This document shows positions 16,716-28,814 of a stretch of DNA of 50,599 nucleotides, one piece after another. The DNA lies in assembly GCA_944391805.1 (NCBI GenBank), contig CALXUY010000008.1, positions 1 through 50,599 of the forward strand, in the 5' to 3' direction. Source of the DNA: an uncultured Clostridia bacterium (GTDB lineage: Bacteria; Bacillota; Clostridia; Oscillospirales; CAG-272). The notes under the pieces were generated by a model. That model was not told where the DNA came from and made no database searches. It saw only the letters and a program-made list of their open reading frames with translations. A program made the position numbers and the translations under genes. Positions within the stretch are counted from its first letter, which is position 1; each line of letters starts with the position of its first letter.

Positions 16716-16744
16716 TTGACATTTCGGGCGGGATATGGTATGAT
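16716..16744 (+). promoter_or_regulatory. Promoter of the large surface protein gene
   Basis: TTGACA (16716-16721), 17-bp spacer, TATGAT (16739-16744). It leaves a leader of about 140 nt before the start codon. Confidence 0.8.
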
Positions 16745-16893
16745 ATAGTTCAATAGGAGTGCCGCCGCAGGCGGGCAAATCCAACTGTGCGGGCTGCGTC
16801 CCGGTCGGTGGGGCTGTTCGTTTGAAGCACGCATGAACGCATTGTCAGATTGGCCATCGATGAGATACAATAACGGAGCAAATCAGGAGTAGT

Positions 16894-19800
16894 ATGAAAA
16901 AACAATGGTTTGCCGGCGGCTTGCCGGCGGGGGTTGCAGGGCTGCTGTGCCTGTTGATGCTGTTCGGGCAGCCGGCTGCTGCCTCCTCCCAATCGGAACA
17001 GGTCAAGGGAGAGGGAGATGTTACGGTGCTCCCGTCCGAGTTGTTTGAGGCGTTGTTCGGAGAGAGCGAGGAGGAACTGACTTCTGCCGAGCGCGCAGCG
17101 TTGGACGCGCTTTCGGAAATTTCGCTGCGCTACAACCGGAGCATACCGGATACGGTGGTCACAAATGAATATGACGGCGAAACCGGCCGCCTGACCGTTT
17201 GGGTGCAGCAATATGATTACGTTGCCTCCAACGGGCAGACCGTTACATGGATTCCCACAGAGGTGTCTCTGGATGACACCCGCACCGAGACCCTGCAGGG
17301 GCCGGATGAGAACGGCTCTTATGTCTGCTGCTTTGATGACCTCTGGCATTCGGATGATTTCACCCTGCACGTAGATTTTGTCTGGCAGGTGGAAATTCCG
17401 GCAGAGACGGCCGACGGGCTCCTCACCATGCCGTATACGATTGCGCGGGATGCGTTGGATCAGTTATTGGCGTATGAGGATGCAAAGCTGACCTACGACA
17501 GCGCAGCGGAGGCATACGCGGCTTACATCCGGGCGCAGGCCGAGTATGAGGCCGCCAAGCAGGCCTTTGACGCATATGTGCTCGAAAAAGCCGAATATGA
17601 TGAAAAAAAGGCCGCATATGACGCGTATCTGGTGGCCAAGGCTGAATATGATGCGAAGGTGCAGGCCTATGCGGAGTATCTTGAAAAGAGTCAGGCTTAT
17701 GCCGAGGCAGAAAAAAAATACTATGAGTACGAGGCATTCCGCCAGCAGTATGCCGAAATCTACGATGCGTACGAGCGTTATCTCAAGGAGCTGGAGGGCG
17801 CGCTTTCCCGGCTGAATATTCTGGAAAGCATGTTTGTGTCGGACAGCCACGGCTGGCAGTTTTACAGCGGCGTGATGGGATCCACGGTGGATATGGTTCT
17901 GGCAAACCGCGACGAGCTGATCAAATATGCGCTTGTAACACCTGCGGATATCGACGCAGCCTATAACGCAACACAGGCGCTCCGGCCGCTGCTCAAGGGC
18001 TATGCCGAGGTGCGGCGTGCCTCGTATGACAGCGAGCTGGCGCGCTACCGGGCCGAATTCAATTATTATTCTGCCAATTATACCGCCATCCGGGATGGCG
18101 TCAACGCTCTGAACCGTGCGCTGCGCAACATCTATTATGCCAACAGCGGCTTGCAAACCGCCATGCGGACCGATCCGCGAACCAAGGACAAGGTGGAGCA
18201 TTTTCATCAGTTCCTGGCGCAGCTCTATGTGCTCTCATGTGCGCTGAACGACGCCGAGACGCTTGATCCCGCGCAGACCGTTTCCAAATATCACAGTCAA
18301 ACCATTGGGGATCTTGTTGAAGAAGCAATTCTCCTGCAGGACGACAATCACGCGCACCCAAGCGGCGTCACTCTGCCCGAAACCGAGGTCAAGCTGCCGG
18401 GGAACGGGGAATTCCCCGAACCGGTGGAAAAGCCGGTTAAGGATTTTGAGGATATGGAGGATCCCTCCAAGGAGGGGGCGCCTGCCGTGGTGGCCGATCC
18501 CGGCGCAGCTCCGGTCGAGGTGAAGGACCCCGGCAATCCGCCTGTCGCTGTTGCAAAGCCGGAGGGGGAGCCGCCGGTGGCGCCGACGCTGACGGACGAG
18601 GCAAGGGCTTTGGCGGAGGAGCTGCGGGCAGGCATCCTGCCGAAGCGGCAGGCACGGGGAGAGGATCAGCTTTTCACGGTGCATCAGTCGGTCTCCTGCA
18701 TTCGTTCGATCACCAACCGCAAAACCGTCGCGTTTTATGACTGGGAGGGAAACAAAATCTCCGAGGTGATGGTGGAGTTTGGCGACTCGGTGACGCCGCC
18801 CGACAGTGCCCGCTCGGCCGACGAACGGTACACCTACCTGTTCCTTGGTTGGGTTCCCTACGGCAGCGATGACATCAGCCAGATTGTGGATCTGCAATCG
18901 GTGCAGGAAAATCTTTCGCTTTCCCCGCTTTACCGGCGAGTGGAGCGGGAGTATCGGATCACATGGAATGTCAACGGCAGAATCACCACACAGGTCTACC
19001 ACTGGGGGGATACACCGGTCTGTCCGGTGAGCACCGACCGCCCGAGTGACGCCATGGATTATACCTTTTCGGGCTGGTCCCCCGAGGTGGTCCCGGTACA
19101 GGGAAACGCCGAATATGTTGCACAGTATACCGAAACGCCGAAAACCTACACCATTACATGGATATTGGGAGATCGTGTGGAATATTCGCAGCATGCTTAC
19201 GGAGAGCTGCCGGTCTGCCCTGTGGATACGGCCAGAGCGCCGGACGACAGACTCTATACCTTTACCGGCTGGAACCGCAGCCTCCGGGAGGTGACAGGCA
19301 ATGCCACCTACATCGCGCAGTACCGGGAGTCAGTCCTTGGAAGCTATAACGACGGCACTGCCTGCGGCGTGGAGTATACCGATTCGGCGGTTCTGCTTTC
19401 GTGCGAACAGCCTGCGGTCAATTTTTCGGTTGCTTCGCAGTATGCGAGGGAACAGGGGAAAAATTTGATTCTCGAGTGGGGAAGCTATTCGGTGACGCTT
19501 ACCCCGTCCATGCTGGCGTCGCTCGAAGGCGCCTATTGCACCAAGCTGGAGTGGACGCAGACCGCGGGAGACACCGAGGAGGCGGTGCTGTCCCGCTTCC
19601 GCTGCCTCAACAGCGCGGGGCAGGAGGTGAGCTTTGGGCAGGCGCTTCCGGTTACAGTGACCTACACGCCCGAGAGCGGTATGTATGCGATGGTCTACCG
19701 CGTCAGCGGTTCGACGCTGACCGAGGTTTCCCTGACCCGCTATGCCGACGGCCGTGCCGAGCTTTCGGTCTCTCCGGGCACGCAGATGCTGTTCCGTCCG

Positions 19801-20670
19801 GAGTACACGCTGCAATTCAGTGACCCGACCGAGAACTGCAATCTGACGGCTTTTCCACCGCATATGCCGGCCGGCGCCACGGTGGAGCTGAATGCCAACT
19901 GCACTTATGGGTATGAAATTTCCTCGGCCGTTCTGATCTATGCCGACGGCTCCAGAGAGCTTATCACGCAAAAATCCTTTGTGATGCCGCGCGGCGCGGT
20001 TGCCGTGGAGCTGAATGTCACACGGATTGTATATCATATCAGCTTTGTGGTGGACGGCAAGGTTGTCTCCGAGATGGATTTGTTCTTCGGAGAAGAGATC
20101 CCATTGCCCGCCGACCCCACACGGGCGGAGGACGATCGGTATTACTACACCTTTTCGGGGTGGTCGCCCTATGTCACCCGTGCGACGGGGGAGAACCGCA
20201 CGCCGGTCTACACCGCAACCTTTACTCCGGTGGAAAAGGAGAATATCGCAGGTATCGACAATGAGTCGGATCCGTTTCTGACCGTGATGGTGCCCATTCT
20301 GTGCGCGGCGCTTGTGGTGTTGATTGTATTGCTGGTTCTCGGCATTCATTTCCGCCGCCAGATCAAACGGGGGCTTGCCAAGGCCTGCAAATGGCTTGGC
20401 AGATCGGCGTCGCGCATGGTCGGGAGGCTGGCGGGAGCAATGCGCAAGACCGGCGCAGACAAGCCGCCTGCAGCGGCGGATGCTTCGTCCGGCAGCCGAG
20501 ACGACAGACTTCTCGACGCCGCTGATCCGGCGTCCGGCAGCCAGAATGCCGCCGGTCAGGCTCTTTCCGGCCAACAGCCGGACGGCTCTGCTTTCAACGA
20601 CGCATCTGAGCCGGGAGCGCAGGAGAAAGCCGCGCAGAAGGAAAAGGAAGATCCGGACGCGAAGGATTGA
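16894..20670 (+). CDS. Large membrane-anchored surface protein with InlB-like repeats
   Basis: 1258 residues. The signal peptide ends near residue 30 (QPAAA). A Tyr/Ala/Glu-rich coiled coil spans about 190-310, with repeats such as AEYEAAKQAFDAYVLEKAEY. A Pro/Glu/Val linker lies at about 490-585. InlB/Listeria-Bacteroides type repeats follow near 630-810 (FLGWVPYG, YTFSGWSPEVV, YTFTGWNRSL) and again at about 1045-1115 (YYYTFSGWSPYV). One membrane segment (about 1127-1150) and a ~108-residue cytoplasmic tail close the protein. There is no LPXTG sorting signal. Likely role: cell-surface adhesin or scaffold. The start follows AGGAGTAGT. Confidence 0.85.
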   Translation: MKKQWFAGGLPAGVAGLLCLLMLFGQPAAASSQSEQVKGEGDVTVLPSELFEALFGESEEELTSAERAALDALSEISLRYNRSIPDTVVTNEYDGETGRLTVWVQQYDYVASNGQTVTWIPTEVSLDDTRTETLQGPDENGSYVCCFDDLWHSDDFTLHVDFVWQVEIPAETADGLLTMPYTIARDALDQLLAYEDAKLTYDSAAEAYAAYIRAQAEYEAAKQAFDAYVLEKAEYDEKKAAYDAYLVAKAEYDAKVQAYAEYLEKSQAYAEAEKKYYEYEAFRQQYAEIYDAYERYLKELEGALSRLNILESMFVSDSHGWQFYSGVMGSTVDMVLANRDELIKYALVTPADIDAAYNATQALRPLLKGYAEVRRASYDSELARYRAEFNYYSANYTAIRDGVNALNRALRNIYYANSGLQTAMRTDPRTKDKVEHFHQFLAQLYVLSCALNDAETLDPAQTVSKYHSQTIGDLVEEAILLQDDNHAHPSGVTLPETEVKLPGNGEFPEPVEKPVKDFEDMEDPSKEGAPAVVADPGAAPVEVKDPGNPPVAVAKPEGEPPVAPTLTDEARALAEELRAGILPKRQARGEDQLFTVHQSVSCIRSITNRKTVAFYDWEGNKISEVMVEFGDSVTPPDSARSADERYTYLFLGWVPYGSDDISQIVDLQSVQENLSLSPLYRRVEREYRITWNVNGRITTQVYHWGDTPVCPVSTDRPSDAMDYTFSGWSPEVVPVQGNAEYVAQYTETPKTYTITWILGDRVEYSQHAYGELPVCPVDTARAPDDRLYTFTGWNRSLREVTGNATYIAQYRESVLGSYNDGTACGVEYTDSAVLLSCEQPAVNFSVASQYAREQGKNLILEWGSYSVTLTPSMLASLEGAYCTKLEWTQTAGDTEEAVLSRFRCLNSAGQEVSFGQALPVTVTYTPESGMYAMVYRVSGSTLTEVSLTRYADGRAELSVSPGTQMLFRPEYTLQFSDPTENCNLTAFPPHMPAGATVELNANCTYGYEISSAVLIYADGSRELITQKSFVMPRGAVAVELNVTRIVYHISFVVDGKVVSEMDLFFGEEIPLPADPTRAEDDRYYYTFSGWSPYVTRATGENRTPVYTATFTPVEKENIAGIDNESDPFLTVMVPILCAALVVLIVLLVLGIHFRRQIKRGLAKACKWLGRSASRMVGRLAGAMRKTGADKPPAAADASSGSRDDRLLDAADPASGSQNAAGQALSGQQPDGSAFNDASEPGAQEKAAQKEKEDPDAKD

Positions 20671-20747
20671 CCGGATCACGATAGCCGCCCCACCGATGGA
20701 TAGATGAAACGGCAAGCATTGCCGAGGCGGCATGCGGAAACAGAAAG

Positions 20748-20781
20748 GGGAGAAGCGCTTTTCAAGGAAAAGGCTTCTCCC
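20748..20781. terminator. Terminator between convergent genes
   Basis: GGGAGAAGC.CTTTTC pairs with GGAAAAGGCTTCTCCC. It serves the surface protein gene (+) and probably the RluA-like gene (-). Confidence 0.6.
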
Positions 20782-20788
20782 TGTATTC

Positions 20789-21433
20789 TCACATCATCCA
20801 ATCCCACGGCAAACCGGAGGGGTTGAGAGAGACCGTTTGCTCCGGTATTTCTCCGTGTGCGGGCAGGGTAATGCTGCGGCACCAGAGTGCAATTCCGGTG
20901 CTTCCGCTTCCGCCGTACCGGCGGTCGCCCAGCAGCGGCAGGCGGCGCGAGGCAAACTGCACGCGGATCTGGTGAGTTCTGCCGGTCAGCGGTGTCACCG
21001 AGACCAGCGTCAGCGGTGCCCCGGTCTCGGGGTGCGGGAGGGTCCGTATGACACGGTATGTCAGAATCGCCTCCCTCACTCCCCTGCGGGGGCGGTTCAC
21101 CACAAAGGCTTTGCCCTTGCCGCGGTCGTAGTAGAGCAGATCGCGCAGCTCGCCCTCGGGGGCTTCCGGCGTTCCTTCAAGAACGGCCAGGTACTCCTTT
21201 CCCAGCCGATGCTCCTGTGCGGCACGCGAAAGCCACGCGGCCGCGGACGGGGTTTTCGCGTAGAGCATCACGCCTCCCACGCCGCGGTCCAACCGGTGCA
21301 CGATGCCGATATAGCCCCCGTTCCGCTCTGCCAGTTGGTCCGCAAAGCCCGTGCCGTCCGGAGATCGCTCCGAGATCAGCCCGACCGGCTTGACGGCTGC
21401 AATGTATTCCCTCGTTTCTGTGATGATGTGCAT
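20789..21433 (-). CDS. RluA-family pseudouridine synthase
   Basis: 214 residues from the ATG at 21433, seven bases after AAGGAG; the frame is open further upstream but that part has no matching features. It lacks an S4 domain. The catalytic motif is HRLDRGVGGVMLYAK (Asp49), followed by LTGRTHQIRVQFA. It modifies uridines in rRNA or tRNA; the exact site cannot be told. It is shorter than RluD at 10921 and belongs to the small RluA group common in Clostridia. Confidence 0.85.
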   Translation of the reverse strand: MHIITETREYIAAVKPVGLISERSPDGTGFADQLAERNGGYIGIVHRLDRGVGGVMLYAKTPSAAAWLSRAAQEHRLGKEYLAVLEGTPEAPEGELRDLLYYDRGKGKAFVVNRPRRGVREAILTYRVIRTLPHPETGAPLTLVSVTPLTGRTHQIRVQFASRRLPLLGDRRYGGSGSTGIALWCRSITLPAHGEIPEQTVSLNPSGLPWDWMM

Positions 21434-21655
21434 TCTGAAGCTCCTTATCTGCAAAACCATGTGCCCGGATCGACCGATGCCGTCCGTCCCCACGCCCGCC
21501 GGCCAATGTGTGTCGGCGGAACAACGGCTGATGCGGATGATTTGAATGGAATGGGGAAGCCTGAAGACGGAATGGGGATCCCGATCGAAGTAAAGAAAGG
21601 CTGCCGCAACCTCCGGTTTTCCCGTGTGGGGAGAGGGCAGACACGGTGACGAACC

Positions 21656-22438
21656 ATGAACGATATTCTGACCGAACAATCCGTCCGCACGGCATTGGGC
21701 TCATGCGGCAGGGCGCTTTGCGTGCGGGTGCTTCCGGTGTGCGACTCCACAAATGCCGAGGCGCGCCGGCTGCTGCTGGCCGGCGAGGGCGACGCCGCAT
21801 TGGTTACGGCGGAGCGGCAGACCGCGGGGCGGGGCAGGCTGGGGCGGAGCTTTCACTCTCCGGCGGGGACGGGCGTTTATCTTTCGCTGCTGTTTCCGCT
21901 TGCCGGGCCACTCGCCTCCTCGGTGAGCGTCACCTGCGCTGCGTCGGTGGCGGTGATGCGCGCCATCCGGCTGATCGTCGGAAAGCAGGTGCAGATCAAA
22001 TGGGTCAACGACCTGCTGCTGGAGGGGCGGAAGGTGTGCGGCATTCTGACCGAGGCGGTCGGCTTGGGAGAGCAGACGCATCTGATTGTCGGTGTCGGCA
22101 TCAATCTCCGGCCGGCGGTTTTTCCGCCCGAGCTGTCCGGCGCCGGGAGCCTGAATGACGGCAGCACGCCGCGCAGCCTGCTGATTGCCGCAGTGGTGCG
22201 GGAGCTGCTGCCCCTGCTGCGGCACCCGGAGGACCATTCGTGGCTTACCGATTACCGGGCGTATTCCTGCGTGCTGGGGCATCGGGTTCGCTGGAGCCGG
22301 GAGGGGGAGATATTTGAGGGCGTTGCGGAGAGCATCGACGGCGAGGGCGGGCTCACTGTGCGCACTCCGGCGGGCGGCACGGTCGTCCTGCGTACCGGTG
22401 AAATATCGGTCCGCACCCTGCCGCAAGGGGCTGATTGA
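21656..22438 (+). CDS. birA: Biotin--[acetyl-CoA-carboxylase] ligase, monofunctional
   Basis: 260 residues. The biotin-adenylate motif GRGRLGRSFHSP (58-69) and KWVNDLLLEGRKVCGIL (Lys115) are intact, and the small C-terminal domain is present (about 210-260). There is no N-terminal DNA-binding domain, so it is a group I ligase that biotinylates carboxylases but cannot repress biotin genes itself. It is divergent from the RluA-like gene, 220 bp apart. A two-hairpin repeat follows the stop. Confidence 0.92.
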   Translation: MNDILTEQSVRTALGSCGRALCVRVLPVCDSTNAEARRLLLAGEGDAALVTAERQTAGRGRLGRSFHSPAGTGVYLSLLFPLAGPLASSVSVTCAASVAVMRAIRLIVGKQVQIKWVNDLLLEGRKVCGILTEAVGLGEQTHLIVGVGINLRPAVFPPELSGAGSLNDGSTPRSLLIAAVVRELLPLLRHPEDHSWLTDYRAYSCVLGHRVRWSREGEIFEGVAESIDGEGGLTVRTPAGGTVVLRTGEISVRTLPQGAD

Positions 22439-22450
22439 CGGGATGGAAGA

Positions 22451-22590
22451 CCTTGGAGGGGGCCGCCTCTTGAAAGAGGCAGGCCCCCTCCAAGCCACCC
22501 CCTCCGAGAACTTCCCCCGGCGCAAGCCCCATTTTCGCATACTTGTATCATCAAGAACGGAGAAGCGGGGCTGCGCCGGGGGAGTTTTCT
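22451..22590. repeat. Two-hairpin dispersed element, copy 2
   Basis: First hairpin: TTGGAGGGGGCC/GGCCCCCTCCAA around CTCTTGAAAGAG. Linker: GCCACCCC. Second hairpin: CCCCCGGCGCA.GCCCC pairs with GGGGC.TGCGCCGGGGG, followed by AGTTTTC. Same order and linker as 13318-13475, with many differences in loop and stem. Confidence 0.75.
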
Positions 22591-22793
22591 GTCGGTGCCG
22601 GCGTTTTTTGAACGGACACCGCCGGGAGTTGTCAGGAGTTGAGCCAGGGGATGCCGCTGGCCGCAGGACATCCGGTGGAAAATGTCTGTCAGGGCTGACT
22701 GACTTTTTTGAATACCGAACGGCCGGATTTGCTGCAATTGCGGCTGCCCGGTTTTATTTTTATGCCTGTCTCTTCTGAACGGGAATGTGCTCG
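22591..22793. other. Intergenic DNA, no feature seen
   Basis: Between the two-hairpin copies. No start with a ribosome binding site and no promoter was found. Confidence 0.4.
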
Positions 22794-22836
22794 GAGGAGG
22801 GAGGCGTCTCTTTGTAAGAGGCGCCTCCCTCCAAGG
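22794..22836. repeat. Single hairpin of the two-hairpin family
   Basis: GGAGGGAGGCGTCTC and GAGGCGCCTCCCTCC form a stem around TTTGTAA, with CCAAGG at one end. It resembles the first hairpin of the family and ends 10 bp after the stop of the leftward GH2 gene, where it could act as a terminator. Confidence 0.6.
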
Positions 22837-22845
22837 CCTTTCCCC

Positions 22846-25968
<3,123 letters not shown>

Positions 25969-25999
25969 TCAGCTTGTGACCCGTGGAAAAGACAGCAGT

Positions 26000-26028
26000 A
26001 TGATACCATAATTTTTGCCGATTGTCAA
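26000..26028 (-). promoter_or_regulatory. Promoter of the GH2 gene
   Basis: On the minus strand TTGACA (26028-26023), 17-bp spacer, TATCAT (26005-26000). It abuts the terminator of the radical SAM gene. Confidence 0.75.
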
Positions 26029-26055
26029 GGAAAAGGCCGGAAGAATTCCGGCCTT
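26029..26055 (-). terminator. Terminator of the radical SAM gene
   Basis: On the minus strand AAGGCCGGAA-TTC-TTCCGGCCTT followed by TTCCTT. The leftward radical SAM gene ends at 26113. Confidence 0.65.
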
Positions 26056-26112
26056 ACTGGTTTTTTCTCATGATATTGGCGTATTTTTTGCAGAATGTCA
26101 ATCGGGCACTTA

Positions 26113-27027
26113 TCAAAATGTCGCATTTCGGAAATCCGGCGTATAGGCGGTACCGGAGGCAGAGCGCATTTGCATATAGCCGGAAAAGCCGAGCTGCCGT
26201 GCGGCATTCAGAACCGACGAGTATTCAAACGATGTCAGCCGCCGGCGGAGGTTGGCGTCGGCAGTTTCGGGGGCGAACTCCGGGGAATACTGGCTCATGA
26301 GCGAGAGCAGAAAGGCCGAGCTGCCGAATGTGCCGCACAGCTCCTCCAGCAGGCGGATCGAGTCGTGCCGGCAGCCGGGCAGCACAAGGTGACGCACCAT
26401 CACACCGCGCAGGAGCGTACCGTCCGCCGAAAACACCGGCCGCCCGGTCTGGCGCAGCATCTCCCGCAGGGCGTCCCGGGCAACCGGAAAGTAGTCGGGA
26501 GCCGAGGAGTAGCGCCCGGAAAGTCCGGCGTCAAAATACTTGCAGTCGGGCAGATAAATATCGATCAGGCCCTCCAGCATACGCAGCGTCTCCACCGATT
26601 CATATCCGCCGCAGTTGTACACAACCGGAATCCCCAGTGCAGGACGGATCTCGCGCAGAACCGGAGCCAGTGCGGGCGCATAGTGCGTGGGAGTGACCAG
26701 ATTGATGCTGCACGCGCCCTCGTCCCGCAGGCGGAGCATCAGCTCCCGGAGCTTTTCCGGCGAGACCGGCGTGCCGGTCAGCTCGCCTTGGCTGATCGGG
26801 CGGTTCTGGCAGAATACGCAGCGCAGATTGCAGCCGCAAAAAAAGAGCGCCCCGGAGCCGTTTTTGCCCGAAATGCACGGCTCCTCCCACGGGTGCAGAG
26901 CGGCTTTGGCCAGCCGGATTTCGGCGGGCATCCCGCAAAAGCCGGGCTGCTGATTCCGGTCCACGCCGCACCGGCGGGGACATGCACTGCATTCCCGGCT
27001 CTGATCTGTTTGGTTTATTCGGTTCAT
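26113..27027 (-). CDS. Radical SAM protein, PflA-related (COG1313 type)
   Basis: 304 residues. The [4Fe-4S]-SAM motif CNLRCVFC (Cys66, Cys70, Cys73) is in the CxxxCxxC form. N-terminal cysteines (Cys13, 16, 20, 31) form an extra ribbon typical of this group. A glycine-rich YNCGGYES follows. It resembles pyruvate formate-lyase activating enzymes, but the target protein is unknown for most COG1313 members and no pfl-like gene is nearby. It appears monocistronic, with a terminator behind it. Confidence 0.85.
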   Translation of the reverse strand: MNRINQTDQSRECSACPRRCGVDRNQQPGFCGMPAEIRLAKAALHPWEEPCISGKNGSGALFFCGCNLRCVFCQNRPISQGELTGTPVSPEKLRELMLRLRDEGACSINLVTPTHYAPALAPVLREIRPALGIPVVYNCGGYESVETLRMLEGLIDIYLPDCKYFDAGLSGRYSSAPDYFPVARDALREMLRQTGRPVFSADGTLLRGVMVRHLVLPGCRHDSIRLLEELCGTFGSSAFLLSLMSQYSPEFAPETADANLRRRLTSFEYSSVLNAARQLGFSGYMQMRSASGTAYTPDFRNATF

Positions 27028-27110
27028 TCGGTTTGTTCATCTCCTTGCTTCTGAAAGAATGACAGCAACGCAAAATCCGACATTTTTATTCCCGGAAACA
27101 AAAGTTGGTA

Positions 27111-27139
27111 TTTACAAACACATAAAAAAGTGGTAAAAT
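27111..27139 (+). promoter_or_regulatory. Promoter of the MscS gene
   Basis: TTTACA (27111-27116), 17-bp spacer, TAAAAT (27134-27139). The leader is about 145 nt and contains no recognised element. Confidence 0.65.
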
Positions 27140-27290
27140 AATAAATGAAAATCTCCGCACAGAAAACGGTGGAAAAATGGCGGACAGGCTGTGGATGTGG
27201 AATTGCAGGTCTGTCGCACGGCAGAGGTCGGCTATTTCAGCCATCATCACCGTGCGGATGACAAAAAATGATTGAGGAGAAATATGAAGG

Positions 27291-28103
27291 ATGGATTTTC
27301 AAACATTTCTGAACAAAATTCTGGATTTTGCGATGAGCGCCGGTATGAAGCTGCTTGCCGCTATTGTGGTGCTGATTGTGGGACGCTTGATCATCAAGTG
27401 GATCATGAAAATGGTACGGAAGGGAAAGCTGTGCCAAAAGGTTGACCACACGGTTTCGCGCTTTCTCAACAATGCGCTCAACATCCTGCTGCATGTGATT
27501 CTGGTCATTATGGTGGTCGGCATTCTCGGCGTTCCGATGGCCTCGGTCATCACGGTGCTGGCATCGGCCGGTGTTGCCATCGGGCTTGCTTTGCAGGGGG
27601 CGTTGAGCAATCTTGCAGGGGGGATTATGATCCTGATCTTTCACCCCTTCCGGCTTGACGACTTCGTTGAGGCCGGTTCTTACAGCGGAACGGTAAAGGA
27701 TATCGGCATCTTCTATACGGTTCTGTGCACGCCGGATAACCGCATGGTCACCATCCCGAACGGTACCATCATGTCGGAGGAGATTATAAACTACTCGGCC
27801 AACGATACGCGTCGGCTGGATCTTTCCTTTTCGGTGGCCTATGGCACCGATGTGGCGCGGGTGAAGGCAATCCTGCTCGAGGAGGCCGGACGGCATGCGC
27901 TGGTGATGAAGGACCCCGAGCCGTTTTGCAGACTTACCAAGCAGAACGAAAGCTCTCTGGATTTTGCGCTGCGCGTGTGGACCAAAAAAGAGGATTATTG
28001 GACTGTGAACTTTGACCTTTTGGAGACGGTAAACGATCGGTTTGTAGCCGAGGGCATCGAGATCCCGTTCAATCAGCTCGATGTGCATATAGCCAAGGAC
28101 TGA
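27291..28103 (+). CDS. mscS: Small-conductance mechanosensitive channel, MscS family
   Basis: 270 residues. Three membrane segments are followed by the pore helix with its Gly/Ala pattern (SAGVAIGLALQGALSNLAGGIMI). The beta-domain motif FRLDDFVEAG and IPNG..M come next, then the C-terminal alpha/beta cage. It opens under membrane tension to release solutes during hypo-osmotic shock. GAGGAG lies 12 bp upstream of the ATG at 27291; another ATG at 27283 is out of frame. A single gene with a strong terminator. Confidence 0.93.
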   Translation: MDFQTFLNKILDFAMSAGMKLLAAIVVLIVGRLIIKWIMKMVRKGKLCQKVDHTVSRFLNNALNILLHVILVIMVVGILGVPMASVITVLASAGVAIGLALQGALSNLAGGIMILIFHPFRLDDFVEAGSYSGTVKDIGIFYTVLCTPDNRMVTIPNGTIMSEEIINYSANDTRRLDLSFSVAYGTDVARVKAILLEEAGRHALVMKDPEPFCRLTKQNESSLDFALRVWTKKEDYWTVNFDLLETVNDRFVAEGIEIPFNQLDVHIAKD

Positions 28104-28273
28104 GGACGCGCGCAGCGTTTCGCCTGTGCCTGCTGCAACGGCATTTGGCTTTGGCCCACAACACCGGCCCATTCTGCACTGCAGTGCTGGCGATGCATCA
28201 GCCGCAGCTGCGGTCGTCCGCCGTGCCGTGAGCGGAAAACAGAGCCGGGATGTGCGGACGGGGCACACCGATA

Positions 28274-28318
28274 CCGGGAGGATGGAAGCCGCCTGCACTT
28301 CCATCCTCCCGGTTTTTT
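28274..28318. terminator. Terminator between mscS and cinA
   Basis: A perfect 15-bp stem CCGGGAGGATGGAAG/CTTCCATCCTCCCGG with six T on the plus strand. Two genes converge on it. Confidence 0.85.
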
Positions 28319-28814
28319 ATTCGGTTTCTTCCGAAAGCAGCTCCAAAGCCAGCTCAATGGCGCGGTCGGCAGCGGCAGTGCGCACCTGGGCCCGCGTGGA
28401 GCCTGCGGGCGCGCAAAAGCGCTCACAGGAGGTACGCACAGACGTGCTGATTCCGATATATACGGTCCCCACCGGGTCCCGTTCGGTTCCTCCTCCGGGA
28501 CCGGCAAATCCGGTTGTGGCAACGCCGATATCGCTGTGCAGACGCATCCGAACCCCGCGCGCCATGGACTCGGCGCAGGCCGCGCTAACCTCGGTATCCC
28601 GTGCAATCACATCGGGCTCCACACCCAGCAGGTCCTCCTTGACCGGGTTTGTGTAGGTCACGCATCCGCCGGGAAATACCGCGGAGCTGCCGGGAATGTC
28701 GGTGATCAGCTTGGCAATCAGGCCGCCCGTGCAGGATTCGGCAGTGGCAAGTGTGCGCCGACAGGCGGTGAGCCGGTGCACCAAGCGTCGCGCCTTGGCG
28801 GATGCGGCGCTCAT
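28317..28814 (-). CDS. CinA-family nicotinamide-nucleotide amidase (PncC)
   Basis: 165 residues, matching the stand-alone CinA C-terminal domain. TLATAESCTGGLIA carries the nucleophile region, and GVATTGFAGPGGGT follows. It deamidates NMN to nicotinic acid mononucleotide in pyridine nucleotide recycling. The start ATG overlaps the stop of the upstream lipoprotein gene by four bases, so the two are co-translated. GAGGAG lies upstream. Confidence 0.9.
   Translation of the reverse strand: MSAASAKARRLVHRLTACRRTLATAESCTGGLIAKLITDIPGSSAVFPGGCVTYTNPVKEDLLGVEPDVIARDTEVSAACAESMARGVRMRLHSDIGVATTGFAGPGGGTERDPVGTVYIGISTSVRTSCERFCAPAGSTRAQVRTAAADRAIELALELLSEETE

Noticed and set aside
27145..27264. Possible ~39-codon leader peptide before mscS
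   Set aside because: An ATG follows the promoter, but there is no ribosome binding site and no regulatory pattern.
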